A DNA stretch of 64,000 nt from Variovorax boronicumulans (GTDB lineage Bacteria > Pseudomonadota > Gammaproteobacteria > Burkholderiales > Burkholderiaceae_C). The notes beneath the pieces are model-generated. The model made no database searches. It was not told the DNA's origin and saw only the letters and a program-made list of their open reading frames with translations. Position numbers and translations under genes: made by a program. The stretch is taken from assembly GCF_007677875.1 (NCBI RefSeq), contig NZ_VEDO01000020.1, positions 1 through 64,000 on the forward strand, written 5' to 3'. Numbering within the stretch: the first letter of the stretch is position 1; every line of letters begins with the position of its first letter. This document shows positions 44,166 to 52,279 of the stretch, in pieces.

Positions 44166-45032
44166 TCAGCCCAGTTCTGCCTGCGCCTGCATGGCCAGCG
44201 CGCCCTCGTGGTCGCGCGCCCACAGTGTGAGCTTGCCGCCGCCATCGTCGCGGCCGCAGACGCTGAAGCGATGGATGTCGAAGATCGGGCGCACGGCCTT
44301 GAACGCGAAGCTGCGCACGCTCTGGCCGGGGCGCTCGCGCCGCACCAGGTCCAGCAGCAGCGTGGCGATCAGCGGCCCGTGCACGATCAGGCCGGGGTAG
44401 CCCTCGACCTCGGTCACGTAAGAGCGGTCATAGTGGATGCGGTGGCCGTTGAAGGTCAGCGCGGAATAGCGGAACAGCAGCACCGGATCGGGCACGATGG
44501 CGCGCTCGAACTGCGCGTCCGCGGGCGCGGCCTGCGGGGCGGGCGCCGGTGCGCCCGGCTGGGGCGCGTCGCGGTAGACGATGTCGTGCTGTTCGGTCAG
44601 CGCCACGCCGTCGGCATCGCCATAGCTGTGCTCCACCGTCACGAACACCAGCGCGCCGCTGCGGCCGCTCTTGGTGCTCACGTCGAGGATGCGCGAATGG
44701 CGCTCGATGCTGGCGCCCAGCCGCAGCGGGCGGTGGAATTGCAGCCGGCCTCCGGCCCACATGCGGCGCGGCAGCGGCACGGGCGGCAGGAACCCGCCGC
44801 GACGCGGGTGGCCGTCTTCCCCGATCTCACGTGCGGGTGCCACGGGCAGGAAGTACAGCCAGTGCCACAGCGGCGGCAGCGCGTCGCCGGCCACGGGCGC
44901 AGGGTCCTCGCGGTCCAGCGTGGCGGACATGGCGGCCACGGGCTGCAGCGTCAGCAGGTCGCGGCGCGACTCGCTGCGGCCGATCCAGGCGCGCAAATGG
45001 TCGAGGTCGTTCGAAGGCGTGGTGGTGCTCAT
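44166..45032 (-). CDS. meh: Probable mesaconyl-C4-CoA hydratase (FAS1-like / HTD2 dehydratase)
   Basis: 288 residues. N-terminal hot-dog domain with WHWLYFLPVAP and GGFLPPVPLPRRMWAGGRL, the FAS1-like dehydratase block of HTD2/Meh enzymes, and a second MaoC-like domain with LLFRYSALTFNGHRIHYDR and YPGLIVHGPL, holding the hydratase catalytic aspartate/histidine region. In the bi-cycle Meh hydrates mesaconyl-C4-CoA to citramalyl-CoA. The start at 45032 gives MSTTTPSNDLDHLRAW; it lies 2 bases before mct. The Mcl lyase and Mch hydratase genes are not in the window. Confidence 0.78.
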   Translation of the reverse strand: MSTTTPSNDLDHLRAWIGRSESRRDLLTLQPVAAMSATLDREDPAPVAGDALPPLWHWLYFLPVAPAREIGEDGHPRRGGFLPPVPLPRRMWAGGRLQFHRPLRLGASIERHSRILDVSTKSGRSGALVFVTVEHSYGDADGVALTEQHDIVYRDAPQPGAPAPAPQAAPADAQFERAIVPDPVLLFRYSALTFNGHRIHYDRSYVTEVEGYPGLIVHGPLIATLLLDLVRRERPGQSVRSFAFKAVRPIFDIHRFSVCGRDDGGGKLTLWARDHEGALAMQAQAELG

Positions 45033-45067
45033 GCCACGATGGTGCGCGATTTGCGCACCCGCGGCCA

Positions 45068-45880
45068 TCAGCTTTTGGCGAAGGGGCTGTTCGCCGCGCG
45101 GCGCGCGGCCACGGCGTCGAGAAAGTCCTTGAGCATGGCCGCGTCGTCGATGGTGTCCGAGCCGGGCTGGTGGAACTCCGGATGCCATTGCACGGCCGCC
45201 ACGTAGCTCTTGGCCGGATCCTTGCGCCGGATCGCTTCGATGATGCCGTCGCTGACGCTGAAGGCCTCGGCCTCGAAGGTGTCGGCCAAGCGCTTGATGG
45301 CCTGGTGGTGGATGCTGTTGACGCGCACGCGCTCCACGCCCGGGTACAGCCGCGACAGACGCGAGCCCTGCAGGATGTTGACGCTGTGGTAGTTCAGGTC
45401 GTAGGTGACCGCGTCGCGGTGCACGAAGGAATCGGGCACCTGGGTGTTGATGTCCTGGTACAGCGTGCCGCCGAAGGCCACGTTGAGCAGTTGTAGCCCG
45501 CGGCAGACGCCGAAGATGGGCTTGCCCACGGCCTCGAAGGCCGCCACCAGGGCCTTGTCGTATTCGTCGCGGATGCGGTCGCCGGCCCAGTTCTCGTGCA
45601 GCGGCTCCTCGCCGTAGCTGCCGGGCCAGACATCGGCGCCGCCGTGCATGACCAGGCCGTCCAGCCACTGCGCATAGTGCTCGTAGGTCACGTCGCCGCG
45701 CTGGGTGCTGCCCGTGGGGCAGGGCACCATGACCACCATCGCGCCGGTGGACATCAGCCAATGCGCGATGGACTGCTCCACGTACTGCAGCGTCTTGCCC
45801 GTGAACAGCGAGCGCGCGGGGTCGGCGTGCGAGAAGCAGGCGGACAGGCCAATCTTGAGGCGGCTGTGGACGGTGCTCAT
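45068..45880 (-). CDS. Second gamma-glutamyl-GABA hydrolase-like amidotransferase
   Basis: 270 residues, class I amidotransferase-like hydrolase. Nucleophile C126 in GVCRGLQLLN and H233/E235 in QWHPEF; the early IGLSACFSHADPARSLFTGK block differs strongly from the PuuD encoded at 17011-17817, so this is a distant paralogue, not a recent copy. Glutamyl-hydrolases of this type are often annotated as peptidase C26. It lies 35 bases upstream of meh on the same strand. Substrate may be another gamma-glutamyl amide. Confidence 0.83.
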   Translation of the reverse strand: MSTVHSRLKIGLSACFSHADPARSLFTGKTLQYVEQSIAHWLMSTGAMVVMVPCPTGSTQRGDVTYEHYAQWLDGLVMHGGADVWPGSYGEEPLHENWAGDRIRDEYDKALVAAFEAVGKPIFGVCRGLQLLNVAFGGTLYQDINTQVPDSFVHRDAVTYDLNYHSVNILQGSRLSRLYPGVERVRVNSIHHQAIKRLADTFEAEAFSVSDGIIEAIRRKDPAKSYVAAVQWHPEFHQPGSDTIDDAAMLKDFLDAVAARRAANSPFAKS

Positions 45881-45970
45881 GGCAGCGGTGCGCAAAAGAA
45901 GGCCATTGTGCCCAGGCACCTGCGGCACGCCGGCAGTGCGACGCAAGCCCGGATGCAGGGCACGGGTTCG

Positions 45971-47776
45971 TCAGGCGGGGCGACGGCGCCAGGCCAGCAG
46001 CGCCAGCACCCACAAGCCGGCGCCCCACCACCAGCCGCTGGTGCCGCCGCCGCCACCACCGCCACCGCCGCTGGGGCTCGTGCTGGCCGTGGCGGCCACC
46101 CGGACGACGTCGCGCTGGCCCGCGTTGTCCGTCACGGTCAGGCTGAACACATAAGCACCGGCCACGGGCAGCGTCGCCGTGGTGTTGGCGGACGACGGGT
46201 TCGCGATGGCTGCGGTGGCCGGGCCGGATTCCTGGGTCCAGCGGTACGCCACGATGGTGGCCCCCGTGCTGGCCGTGCTGGTGTTGCCGTTCAGCGCCAC
46301 CGTGCTGCCCTCCGGCACGGTGGCCACGGGCGCGGCGACCGCGCGGGGGACCAGCGAGGAACCCGCCGCCAGCACGGCCCGTGCGCCGTCGAGCAGGCCG
46401 GCGCCGCAGGTCGTGGTGTCGCAGTTGCACGGGACGCTGCCGTTGGTGCTGCACCGCAATGCACCAGCCACGTTCACATGCGGCCGCGCGGAGTCCTGCA
46501 TGCGCACGATGAGTTGCGCTGGCGTCAGTGCCGGGTTGACGGCGAGCATCAGCGCCGCCACGCCAGCGGCCTGCGGCGACGAGAAGCTGGTGCCCAGCTT
46601 CGGACCGTAGGTGTCCACACCGGGCGCCGTCTTGCCGCTGTTGTCGAGCGAGTAGATGGGCAGCGTGCCCGTGCCCCCGGGTGCGGAGATCCCGACGCGC
46701 GTGCCGAAGTTGGAATAGGCGGTCTTGCGGCCGTCCTCCTGTACCGCGCCGACGGCCAGCACGCCGTTGCAATCGGCTGGCCGGCCCACGGGACCGGCCT
46801 CGTTGCCGGCCGCCACCACCAGCAGCGCGCCGGCGGCGGTGATCTCGTCGATGACGTCCTGGTAGCTCGCACTGCAGGCCGCATCGCCGCCGAAGCTCAG
46901 GTTCAGGATGCGTGCCGGCGTGGTGTTGGTCGGCGCGCCCACGACCGCCAGGCCGGCGGCCCAGCGCATGCCATCCAGCAGATCGGAGAGCAGCGCGCCG
47001 CACTTGCCCGCGATGCGCACCGGCAGGATTCTGGCCTGCCAGTCGATGCCGGCCACGCCCAGCCCGTTGTTGGTGGCTGCGCCGATCTGGCCGGCGATGA
47101 AGGTGCCGTGCCAGGAACTGTCTTCGATGTCGCAGCTGGAGAACAACGGCGAGCGCCTGTCGTCCGCGTTGACCCAGTCGCCAGGGTCGCTCGCGTCGGG
47201 GTCGCGGCCGTCGCCGTCGTTGGAGTACTCCACCTCGCTCACGAAGTCGTAGCCAGCCACCAGGCGGCCGGTCAGGTCAGGGTGGTTCAGGCGCACGCCG
47301 ACGTCGAGCACCGCCACCGTCACGGCGTTGCTGCCGGTGCTCACGTCCCACGCGGCCGGCATGTTCATGGCGGCGGCGAAAGTGGTGGGTGCCTGCAGAT
47401 GCCACTGAAGCCGGTAGTCGGGGTCGTTGGGCACGGCCAGGCGGCGCACGCGCACGTCGGGCTCCACGTCCAGCACCTCGGGGTTCAGGCGCAGGCGCCG
47501 CATGGTGGCGTCGAGTTCGGCGCCGGACTGCGCCGCCGGCAGCCGCAGCAACTGGTGGTGGCGGCCGACGGGACGCTCGTCCGCGAAGCCCACGCTGGCC
47601 GCGCTGGCCACGGCGCGCAGCCGCTCGCGCGCTGCCTGCGGCGCCTCGCGGGTGGAGGCGGTGGTCTCGGGCGCCGGCTTGAGCCGCACGATCAGGTTGC
47701 GGACCGGCTCCTGGCTGGTCTGGGCCGGGGCCAGCAGCGGGGCGGCGAGCAATGCAGCAGCGATGAATTTGAGCAT
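45971..47776 (-). CDS. Secreted S8 family subtilisin-like serine protease with GlyGly-CTERM-like tail
   Basis: 601 residues. Signal peptide MLKFIAAALLAAPLLAPAQ, a propeptide (about 20-110) with NLIVRLKP, then the subtilase domain with D158 (VAVLDVGVRLNHPDLTG), H223 (SSWHGTFIAGQ), oxyanion N325 (AAGNE) and S397 (GTSFSSPQAAG). A PKD-like beta domain follows (about 475-565, ALNGNTSTASTGATIVAYRW). The C-terminus is a serine/glycine linker with nine glycines, then one hydrophobic helix and an arginine cluster (LWVLALLAWRRRPA), the tripartite pattern of GlyGly-CTERM sorting signals handled by rhombosortase. Likely exported, then released or anchored by that route. Confidence 0.88.
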   Translation of the reverse strand: MLKFIAAALLAAPLLAPAQTSQEPVRNLIVRLKPAPETTASTREAPQAARERLRAVASAASVGFADERPVGRHHQLLRLPAAQSGAELDATMRRLRLNPEVLDVEPDVRVRRLAVPNDPDYRLQWHLQAPTTFAAAMNMPAAWDVSTGSNAVTVAVLDVGVRLNHPDLTGRLVAGYDFVSEVEYSNDGDGRDPDASDPGDWVNADDRRSPLFSSCDIEDSSWHGTFIAGQIGAATNNGLGVAGIDWQARILPVRIAGKCGALLSDLLDGMRWAAGLAVVGAPTNTTPARILNLSFGGDAACSASYQDVIDEITAAGALLVVAAGNEAGPVGRPADCNGVLAVGAVQEDGRKTAYSNFGTRVGISAPGGTGTLPIYSLDNSGKTAPGVDTYGPKLGTSFSSPQAAGVAALMLAVNPALTPAQLIVRMQDSARPHVNVAGALRCSTNGSVPCNCDTTTCGAGLLDGARAVLAAGSSLVPRAVAAPVATVPEGSTVALNGNTSTASTGATIVAYRWTQESGPATAAIANPSSANTTATLPVAGAYVFSLTVTDNAGQRDVVRVAATASTSPSGGGGGGGGGTSGWWWGAGLWVLALLAWRRRPA

Positions 47777-47901
47777 GCGCGGCGTTGTAGCACGACGGCG
47801 TGGCGTTGCGCGTGGGAAATCCATGACACCGTGCGACGCCCTGTCTGCTTGCACGACAATCGGCGCCCTCGCGCGAACGCGCCCACCGACACCGCAGCAC
47901 C

Positions 47902-48375
47902 ATGAAGATCAGCAAAGACACCGCCGTCACCCTGCACTACAGCGTGACCGAGGCCAACGGCAAGCCATTGGCCAACCGCGAGACCACGGACTACCTGCAT
48001 GGCGGCTACGGCAACACGTTGCCCAAGATCGAGGAGGCGCTGGAAGGCCAGGAGACCGGCTTTCGCGTGACGCTGGAGCTGCAGCCCGAGGACGCCTTCG
48101 GCCGCCGCGAGGAGGCCTTGGCGCGCACCATCTCCAAGAAGGACTTTCCGCCCGGTGTGAAGGTCGGTGGCCAGCTGCGCGGCATGACCGAGGACGGTCG
48201 CGAACAGGTCTTCACGGTCGTGAAGATCAAGGGCGACCAGGTGCTGCTGGACGCCAACCATCCCTGGGCCGACAAGGCGCTCAAGTTCACGCTGCAGGTG
48301 GGCGGCGTGCGTGCCGCCACGGCCGAAGAGATCCAGCACGGCCATGTGCACGGTGGCCACGGCCACCACCACTGA
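47902..48375 (+). CDS. slyD: SlyD-type FKBP peptidyl-prolyl isomerase
   Basis: 157 residues. FKBP fold with an inserted chaperone (IF) domain: VTLHYSVTEANGKPL at the start, GGYGNTLPKIEEALEG, then QPEDAFGRREEAL and FTVVKIKGDQVLLDANHPWA. The C-terminal tail HGHVHGGHGHHH is histidine-rich and should bind nickel or other divalent metals, as in E. coli SlyD. Cytoplasmic folding helper. Divergent from the protease gene; a -10-like GACAAT lies at about 47857-47862. Confidence 0.92.
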   Translation: MKISKDTAVTLHYSVTEANGKPLANRETTDYLHGGYGNTLPKIEEALEGQETGFRVTLELQPEDAFGRREEALARTISKKDFPPGVKVGGQLRGMTEDGREQVFTVVKIKGDQVLLDANHPWADKALKFTLQVGGVRAATAEEIQHGHVHGGHGHHH

Positions 48376-49008
48376 TCAGCGGCTGCGCTGTTCGCGGTGC
48401 AGCATGTGGCGCGTGTAGACCGCATCGCGGCTGGAGGCCAGCAGTGCCATCTTCTCCACGAGGCCATGGGTCTCGGCGGGCTGGCCCATTTGCGGCATCA
48501 AGCCCAGCAGGCCGGCCAGGGCCATCGGCACCCAGCGCTGGCGCAGGCGCACCGTGCGGCCCGCCGCCCAGGCGATCGGCAGTGCCGCTGCCATGGCGCC
48601 CACCACAAAGCCGGCCACGACCTCCGACACCGAGTGCGCGTTCAGCACCACGCGCGAGACGCTGACCAGCACGCCCACCAGCAGGCCGGCGACGATGCCC
48701 AGCACCTGCGGGCGGCGCGACCGGTCGGCCACCGCCAGCCACGCCCCCATGGTGAACACCGCGGTGGCGACGGTCGCGTGGCCGCTGATGCCCGTGAAGT
48801 CCAGCGCGGCGCTGCCGATGCCCCAGCCCATGAAGGCCAGCTTGCTGGCCAGCACCAACAGCACGGCGGTGCCGAAAGACAGCGCCCACACCAGCGCCAG
48901 CGGCGCATGCCGTGTCTTGAGCAGCCACAGTGCCAGCACCAGCGCGGCGGGCAGCAGCAGCGCCGAGTTGCCGAGGTGGGTGACGGTGGTCCAGAAATGC
49001 AGGGGCAC
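48376..49008 (-). CDS. PAP2 family membrane phosphatase
   Basis: 210 residues with about five to six hydrophobic helices. The PAP2 active-site motifs are visible as SGHATVATAVF (motif 2) and SRVVLNAHSVSEVVAG (motif 3, with the catalytic R and H). The usual motif 1 KxxxxxxRP is not obvious, only a short basic stretch. There is no ATG upstream, so the GTG at 49008 (VPLHFWTTVTHLG) is used. It converges on slyD with no gap. Confidence 0.75.
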   Translation of the reverse strand: MPLHFWTTVTHLGNSALLLPAALVLALWLLKTRHAPLALVWALSFGTAVLLVLASKLAFMGWGIGSAALDFTGISGHATVATAVFTMGAWLAVADRSRRPQVLGIVAGLLVGVLVSVSRVVLNAHSVSEVVAGFVVGAMAAALPIAWAAGRTVRLRQRWVPMALAGLLGLMPQMGQPAETHGLVEKMALLASSRDAVYTRHMLHREQRSR

Positions 49009-49054
49009 GGCGGCGATTGTGCGGTGCCGCAATGAAGCCCGGGCCGATGCAGGT

Positions 49055-49714
49055 CTACAGGCCGCGCTCCACCATGTCGAGCAGGCGTTCTCCCAAGGCG
49101 TCCACCTGCGCGGGCGGCAGACCGCGCAGCGGCCCATCCAGCAGCAGCAGCGCCAGACCATGCACGGTGGACCAGGCCAGGAATTCGGCACCGGGCCGGC
49201 GCGCGGGCGGCAGCGCACCGGCCGCCACCAGCGCGTCGAGCGCAGCACCGAGATGGCGGAACGGGTCCAGGCCGGAACGGCCGGCCTTGGCCGGATCGGG
49301 CGGGGTGGCAAGCGCAAAGCGCCCGCCGAATGCTGTGCGGAACAGCCCTGTTTGCGCCTGGGCGAAGCCCAGGTAGCCCGCGCCCACGGCCCGCACGCGC
49401 GCGCGCGCGCGCGCCACCGCATCGCCCTGGGCGGGCAATTGCGCCATGCGCGCCTCCATCGCCTCGGCCACGGCGGCCACGGCCGCGGCGCGCACGGCAT
49501 CGAGCAGGGCTTCGCGGTTGGCGAAATGGCGGTAGGCCGCGTTGGGCGCCACGCCGGCGCGGCGCGTCGCCTCGCGCAGCACCACGGCATCGGGCCCACC
49601 CTCTGCGGCCAACGCCAGCCCGGCCTCTAGCAGTGCGCGACGCAGGTCGCCATGCCGGTAGCTGCCGCGCGCCGGTAGGGCCCGGACACGGGAAGGGGGT
49701 GTGTTTTCTGCCAT
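49055..49714 (-). CDS. TetR-family repressor of the adjacent VOC gene
   Basis: 219 residues from the ATG at 49714. N-terminal helix-turn-helix: YRHGDLRRALLEAGLALAAE, then LREATRRAGVAPNAAYRHFA. The C-terminal domain (GFAQAQTGLFRTAFGG onward) has the TetR_C_33 or WHG-like pattern. An ATG at 49729 would add five residues but would lie inside an operator half-site. A run of alternating C and G (49396-49414) falls in the coding region. Divergent from the VOC gene, with two matching operators between. Confidence 0.87.
   Translation of the reverse strand: MAENTPPSRVRALPARGSYRHGDLRRALLEAGLALAAEGGPDAVVLREATRRAGVAPNAAYRHFANREALLDAVRAAAVAAVAEAMEARMAQLPAQGDAVARARARVRAVGAGYLGFAQAQTGLFRTAFGGRFALATPPDPAKAGRSGLDPFRHLGAALDALVAAGALPPARRPGAEFLAWSTVHGLALLLLDGPLRGLPPAQVDALGERLLDMVERGL
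49396..49414. repeat. Alternating CG run of 19 bases inside the tetR gene
   Basis: An uninterrupted (CG)n tract from 49396 to 49414 encodes an Ala-Arg repeat in the TetR protein. Such tracts can slip and change reading frame, or adopt a left-handed helix. Confidence 0.85.
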
Positions 49715-49715
49715 G

Positions 49716-49763
49716 TGGACAGCGTCCATTATTACGGCCAGAATCTTTGTGGACGCTGTTCAC
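49716..49763. promoter_or_regulatory. Paired TetR-type operators between tetR and the VOC gene
   Basis: TGGACAGCGTCCA at 49716-49728 and GTGGACGCTGTTCAC at 49749-49763 are inverted copies of one near-palindrome (consensus GTGGAC-GCT-GTCCAC), centres about 34 bp apart. The first overlaps the upstream ATG option of tetR. Both lie in the 71-base gap between the divergent genes, an autorepression arrangement. Confidence 0.7.
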
Positions 49764-49785
49764 ATTGATCCAAAGGAGGCAGTCC

Positions 49786-50232
49786 ATGCAGGTTCAGGCA
49801 TATCTTTCTTTCGAGGGCCGCTGCCAGGAGGCACTTGACTTTTACCGCGACAAGCTCGGGGCCCAGGTCGGCTTCCTGATGCGCTACAAAGACGCGCCGC
49901 CGATGGACCAGCCTGCGCCCGAGGGCTGCGCCGGCGGCCCGCCGCCCGATGGCGACAAGATCATGCATTCGGAGCTGCGCATCGGTGACTCCACGCTGAT
50001 GGCCACCGACGGCATGGCCAGCGGCAAGCCGGGCTTTGCGGGCATTTCGCTCTCGCTGCTGGTGGCCGACGCGGCCGAGGCACAACAGCGTTTCGATGCG
50101 CTGGCCGATGGCGGCCAGGTGCAGATGCCCCTGGCCAAGACCTTCTTCAGTCCGGCCTTCGGGATGGTGGCCGACCGCTTCGGCGTGCAGTGGATGGTCG
50201 TCGCGCAAGACCCCAGCCAGGCCCCGCGCTGA
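49786..50232 (+). CDS. PhnB/YjdN-like VOC family protein
   Basis: 148 residues. The start MQVQAYLSFEGRCQEALDFY and later GDKIMHSELRIGDSTLMATD and FSPAFGMVADRFGVQWMVV are the standard blocks of the PhnB-like (3-demethylubiquinone methyltransferase-like) VOC family. A perfect AAAGGAGG ribosome-binding site precedes the ATG. Controlled by the divergent TetR, it may act on a toxic or electrophilic compound; the family's reaction is not established. Confidence 0.87.
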   Translation: MQVQAYLSFEGRCQEALDFYRDKLGAQVGFLMRYKDAPPMDQPAPEGCAGGPPPDGDKIMHSELRIGDSTLMATDGMASGKPGFAGISLSLLVADAAEAQQRFDALADGGQVQMPLAKTFFSPAFGMVADRFGVQWMVVAQDPSQAPR

Positions 50233-50401
50233 TCCGACGACATCACCACCCAGCCACGACCAGGACGCAGCCAGCACGCGCGTCGACGCGAAGACGCGCA
50301 CGCTGAAGGCACTGCGCGCGGGCGGTCAGTGGAAGCGCTTCATGGCGGCGACCTGCAAGCGACAGGAGCGGCGCGCGGGCTCGGGTAGGCTCGCGCCCGC
50401 C

Positions 50402-51619
50402 ATGTCCACGAGCCCCCCGCTTTCTCCGCGCGCCGCCTGGCCCATGCTGCTGGCGCTGACGGCCGCCTTCGGCATGAGCCAGGCCTTCCGCACGCTGGCC
50501 GCCATGCTGGCGCCGCCGCTGCAGGCCGAGTTCCGGCTTTCGCCGCAACAGCTCGGCCTGTTCGCGGCGAGCTTCCATTTCGCTTTCGGTGCGCTGCAGC
50601 TGCTGGTCGGCATCGGCATGGACCTGCACGGCGTGCGCCGTACCGTGCTGACCGCCTTTCCGGTGGCGGTGGTGGGCGCGGCCGTGTCGGCGACGGCCGG
50701 CGGCCAGGCCCAGCTGATCGCGGGGCAGGTGCTGATCGGCGTGGGCTGTGCGCCGGCCTTCCTGGCCTGCACGCTGTTCATCGCGCTGAACTTTCCGGCG
50801 CAGCGTTTCGCGGCGCTGTCGGGCCTGGTGCTCATGCTGGGTGGCACGGGCATGCTGTTCACGGGCACGCCGCTGGCGTGGCTGATCGAAGCCCATGGCT
50901 GGCGCTGGGGCATGTGGCTCCTGGCCGCCGGCTCGGCCCTCGCCTGGGCGCTGGTCTGGTGGAAGGTGCCGTACCAGGTGCCAGCGGCCGCGGCGCGCGA
51001 ATCGCTCGGACAGGCGCTGCGCGGCTTCGGCGCGCTGTTCCTGATGCCGCACACGTGGGGCATCGTCTGCATGTCGGCCGTCAACTATGCCTCCTTCCTG
51101 ACGCTGCGCGGCCTGTGGCTGGGGCCCATGCTTGTCGAGCGGCACGGCCTGTCGCTGCTCGTGAGCGGCCATGTGGCGCTCCTGGTGTCGGTGGTCTCCC
51201 TGGTCAGCCCGCCGCTGTTCGGCCGCTTCGACCCCGGCGGCATGGCGGCGCGGCGCCGGCGCATCGGCCGCTGCACGCTGGCCATGGCGGCGCTGTTCGT
51301 GGCCATGGCGCTGCTGCAAGGCGTCGTGGCCGACGTGCTGCTGGCTGTGGCCGTGGCCTGCCTGTCCGGCTACATGGTGCTGCAGTACGCCGACGTGCGC
51401 GCGGCCTATCCGCCGGCCATGATCGGCCGCGCGCTCGCCGTGTTCACGATGGCCATGTTCATGGGCGTGGCCCTCATGCAGTGGGGCACGGGCTGGGTCG
51501 CGGCGCAGGCGGCGGGCTGGGGCGTGGAGACCTTCACGGCGCCGCTGCTGGCCATCGCGGCGGCCCTGCTGCTGGGCGCGCTGGGCTACCGCTGGCTGCC
51601 GCAGCCGCCCGCGCCGTGA
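50402..51619 (+). CDS. Major facilitator superfamily transporter
   Basis: 405 residues, about 12 hydrophobic helices. N-terminal AFGMSQAFRTLAAMLAPPLQ and GVRRTVLTAF (motif A-like loop 2-3), LIGVGCAPAFLACTLFIA, and a long basic central loop (GGMAARRRRIGRC) near helix 9. Resembles nitrate/oxalate-formate-type MFS carriers or exporters without a clear substrate. It starts 170 bases after the VOC gene and may be independent; a -10-like TAGGCT lies about 15 bases upstream of its start. Confidence 0.82.
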   Translation: MSTSPPLSPRAAWPMLLALTAAFGMSQAFRTLAAMLAPPLQAEFRLSPQQLGLFAASFHFAFGALQLLVGIGMDLHGVRRTVLTAFPVAVVGAAVSATAGGQAQLIAGQVLIGVGCAPAFLACTLFIALNFPAQRFAALSGLVLMLGGTGMLFTGTPLAWLIEAHGWRWGMWLLAAGSALAWALVWWKVPYQVPAAAARESLGQALRGFGALFLMPHTWGIVCMSAVNYASFLTLRGLWLGPMLVERHGLSLLVSGHVALLVSVVSLVSPPLFGRFDPGGMAARRRRIGRCTLAMAALFVAMALLQGVVADVLLAVAVACLSGYMVLQYADVRAAYPPAMIGRALAVFTMAMFMGVALMQWGTGWVAAQAAGWGVETFTAPLLAIAAALLLGALGYRWLPQPPAP

Positions 51620-51622
51620 CGC

Positions 51623-52279
51623 TCAGGCGTGGCCGACCTGCAGGTCGGCGTACGACACCGCGTACTTGACCAGCGCGGCCTGGCCCTCGATGCGCAGCTT
51701 GCGGCGCAGGTGCAGCCGGTGCGTCTCCACCGTGCGCACCGAGGCGCCGAGTGCATCGGCGATCTCGCGGTTGGAGCAGCCGTCGGCCAGCAGCGAGAGC
51801 ACGGCGGATTCCTTGGGTGTCAGATGGCCCCAGGCCCGTGTGACGGGCGGCGGCGCGGGCTCGGTCGGCAGCGGCAGGCCCGGGCTGAAGTAGCGCCCAC
51901 CCGCATGCACGGCGTCGATGGCCTCGACCAGGTGGTGGCCCGGGCCGTCCTTGAGCACATAGCCCTGCACCTGGAGCGCGACTGCGCGGCGCACGTACTC
52001 GGCGTCCTGGTGCATGGACAGCACCAGCACCTTCAGCGCCGGAAAGCGCGTGCGAAACAGGCTGGCGAGTTGGATGCCACTGGCGTCGGGCATGCGGATG
52101 TCGGTGACCACGAGGTCGGGCTGCAGCGTGGCGGCCAGCGCCTCGGCCTCGCGTACGCTGCCGGCCTCGCCGACGACGCGGATGTGCGGCGTGGCATGCA
52201 GGCGCATGCGCACGCCGTCGCGCAGCAGCGGGTGGTCGTCGACCAGCAGCACGCGGATGGTGGCAGGTTCTTGGATCAT
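51623..52279 (-). CDS. NarL/FixJ family response regulator
   Basis: 218 residues. Receiver domain with phosphoacceptor D60 in VVTDIRMPD, acidic pair DD at 14-15 and the switch lysine in GYVLKDG. C-terminal LuxR-type helix-turn-helix (LTPKESAVLSLLADGCSNRE, then ASVRTVETHRLHLRRKL). The ATG overlaps the sensor gene stop region (ATGA-type overlap at 52276-52279), so kinase and regulator are translationally coupled. Probable targets include the divergent RidA-PLP operon. Confidence 0.88.
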   Translation of the reverse strand: MIQEPATIRVLLVDDHPLLRDGVRMRLHATPHIRVVGEAGSVREAEALAATLQPDLVVTDIRMPDASGIQLASLFRTRFPALKVLVLSMHQDAEYVRRAVALQVQGYVLKDGPGHHLVEAIDAVHAGGRYFSPGLPLPTEPAPPPVTRAWGHLTPKESAVLSLLADGCSNREIADALGASVRTVETHRLHLRRKLRIEGQAALVKYAVSYADLQVGHA

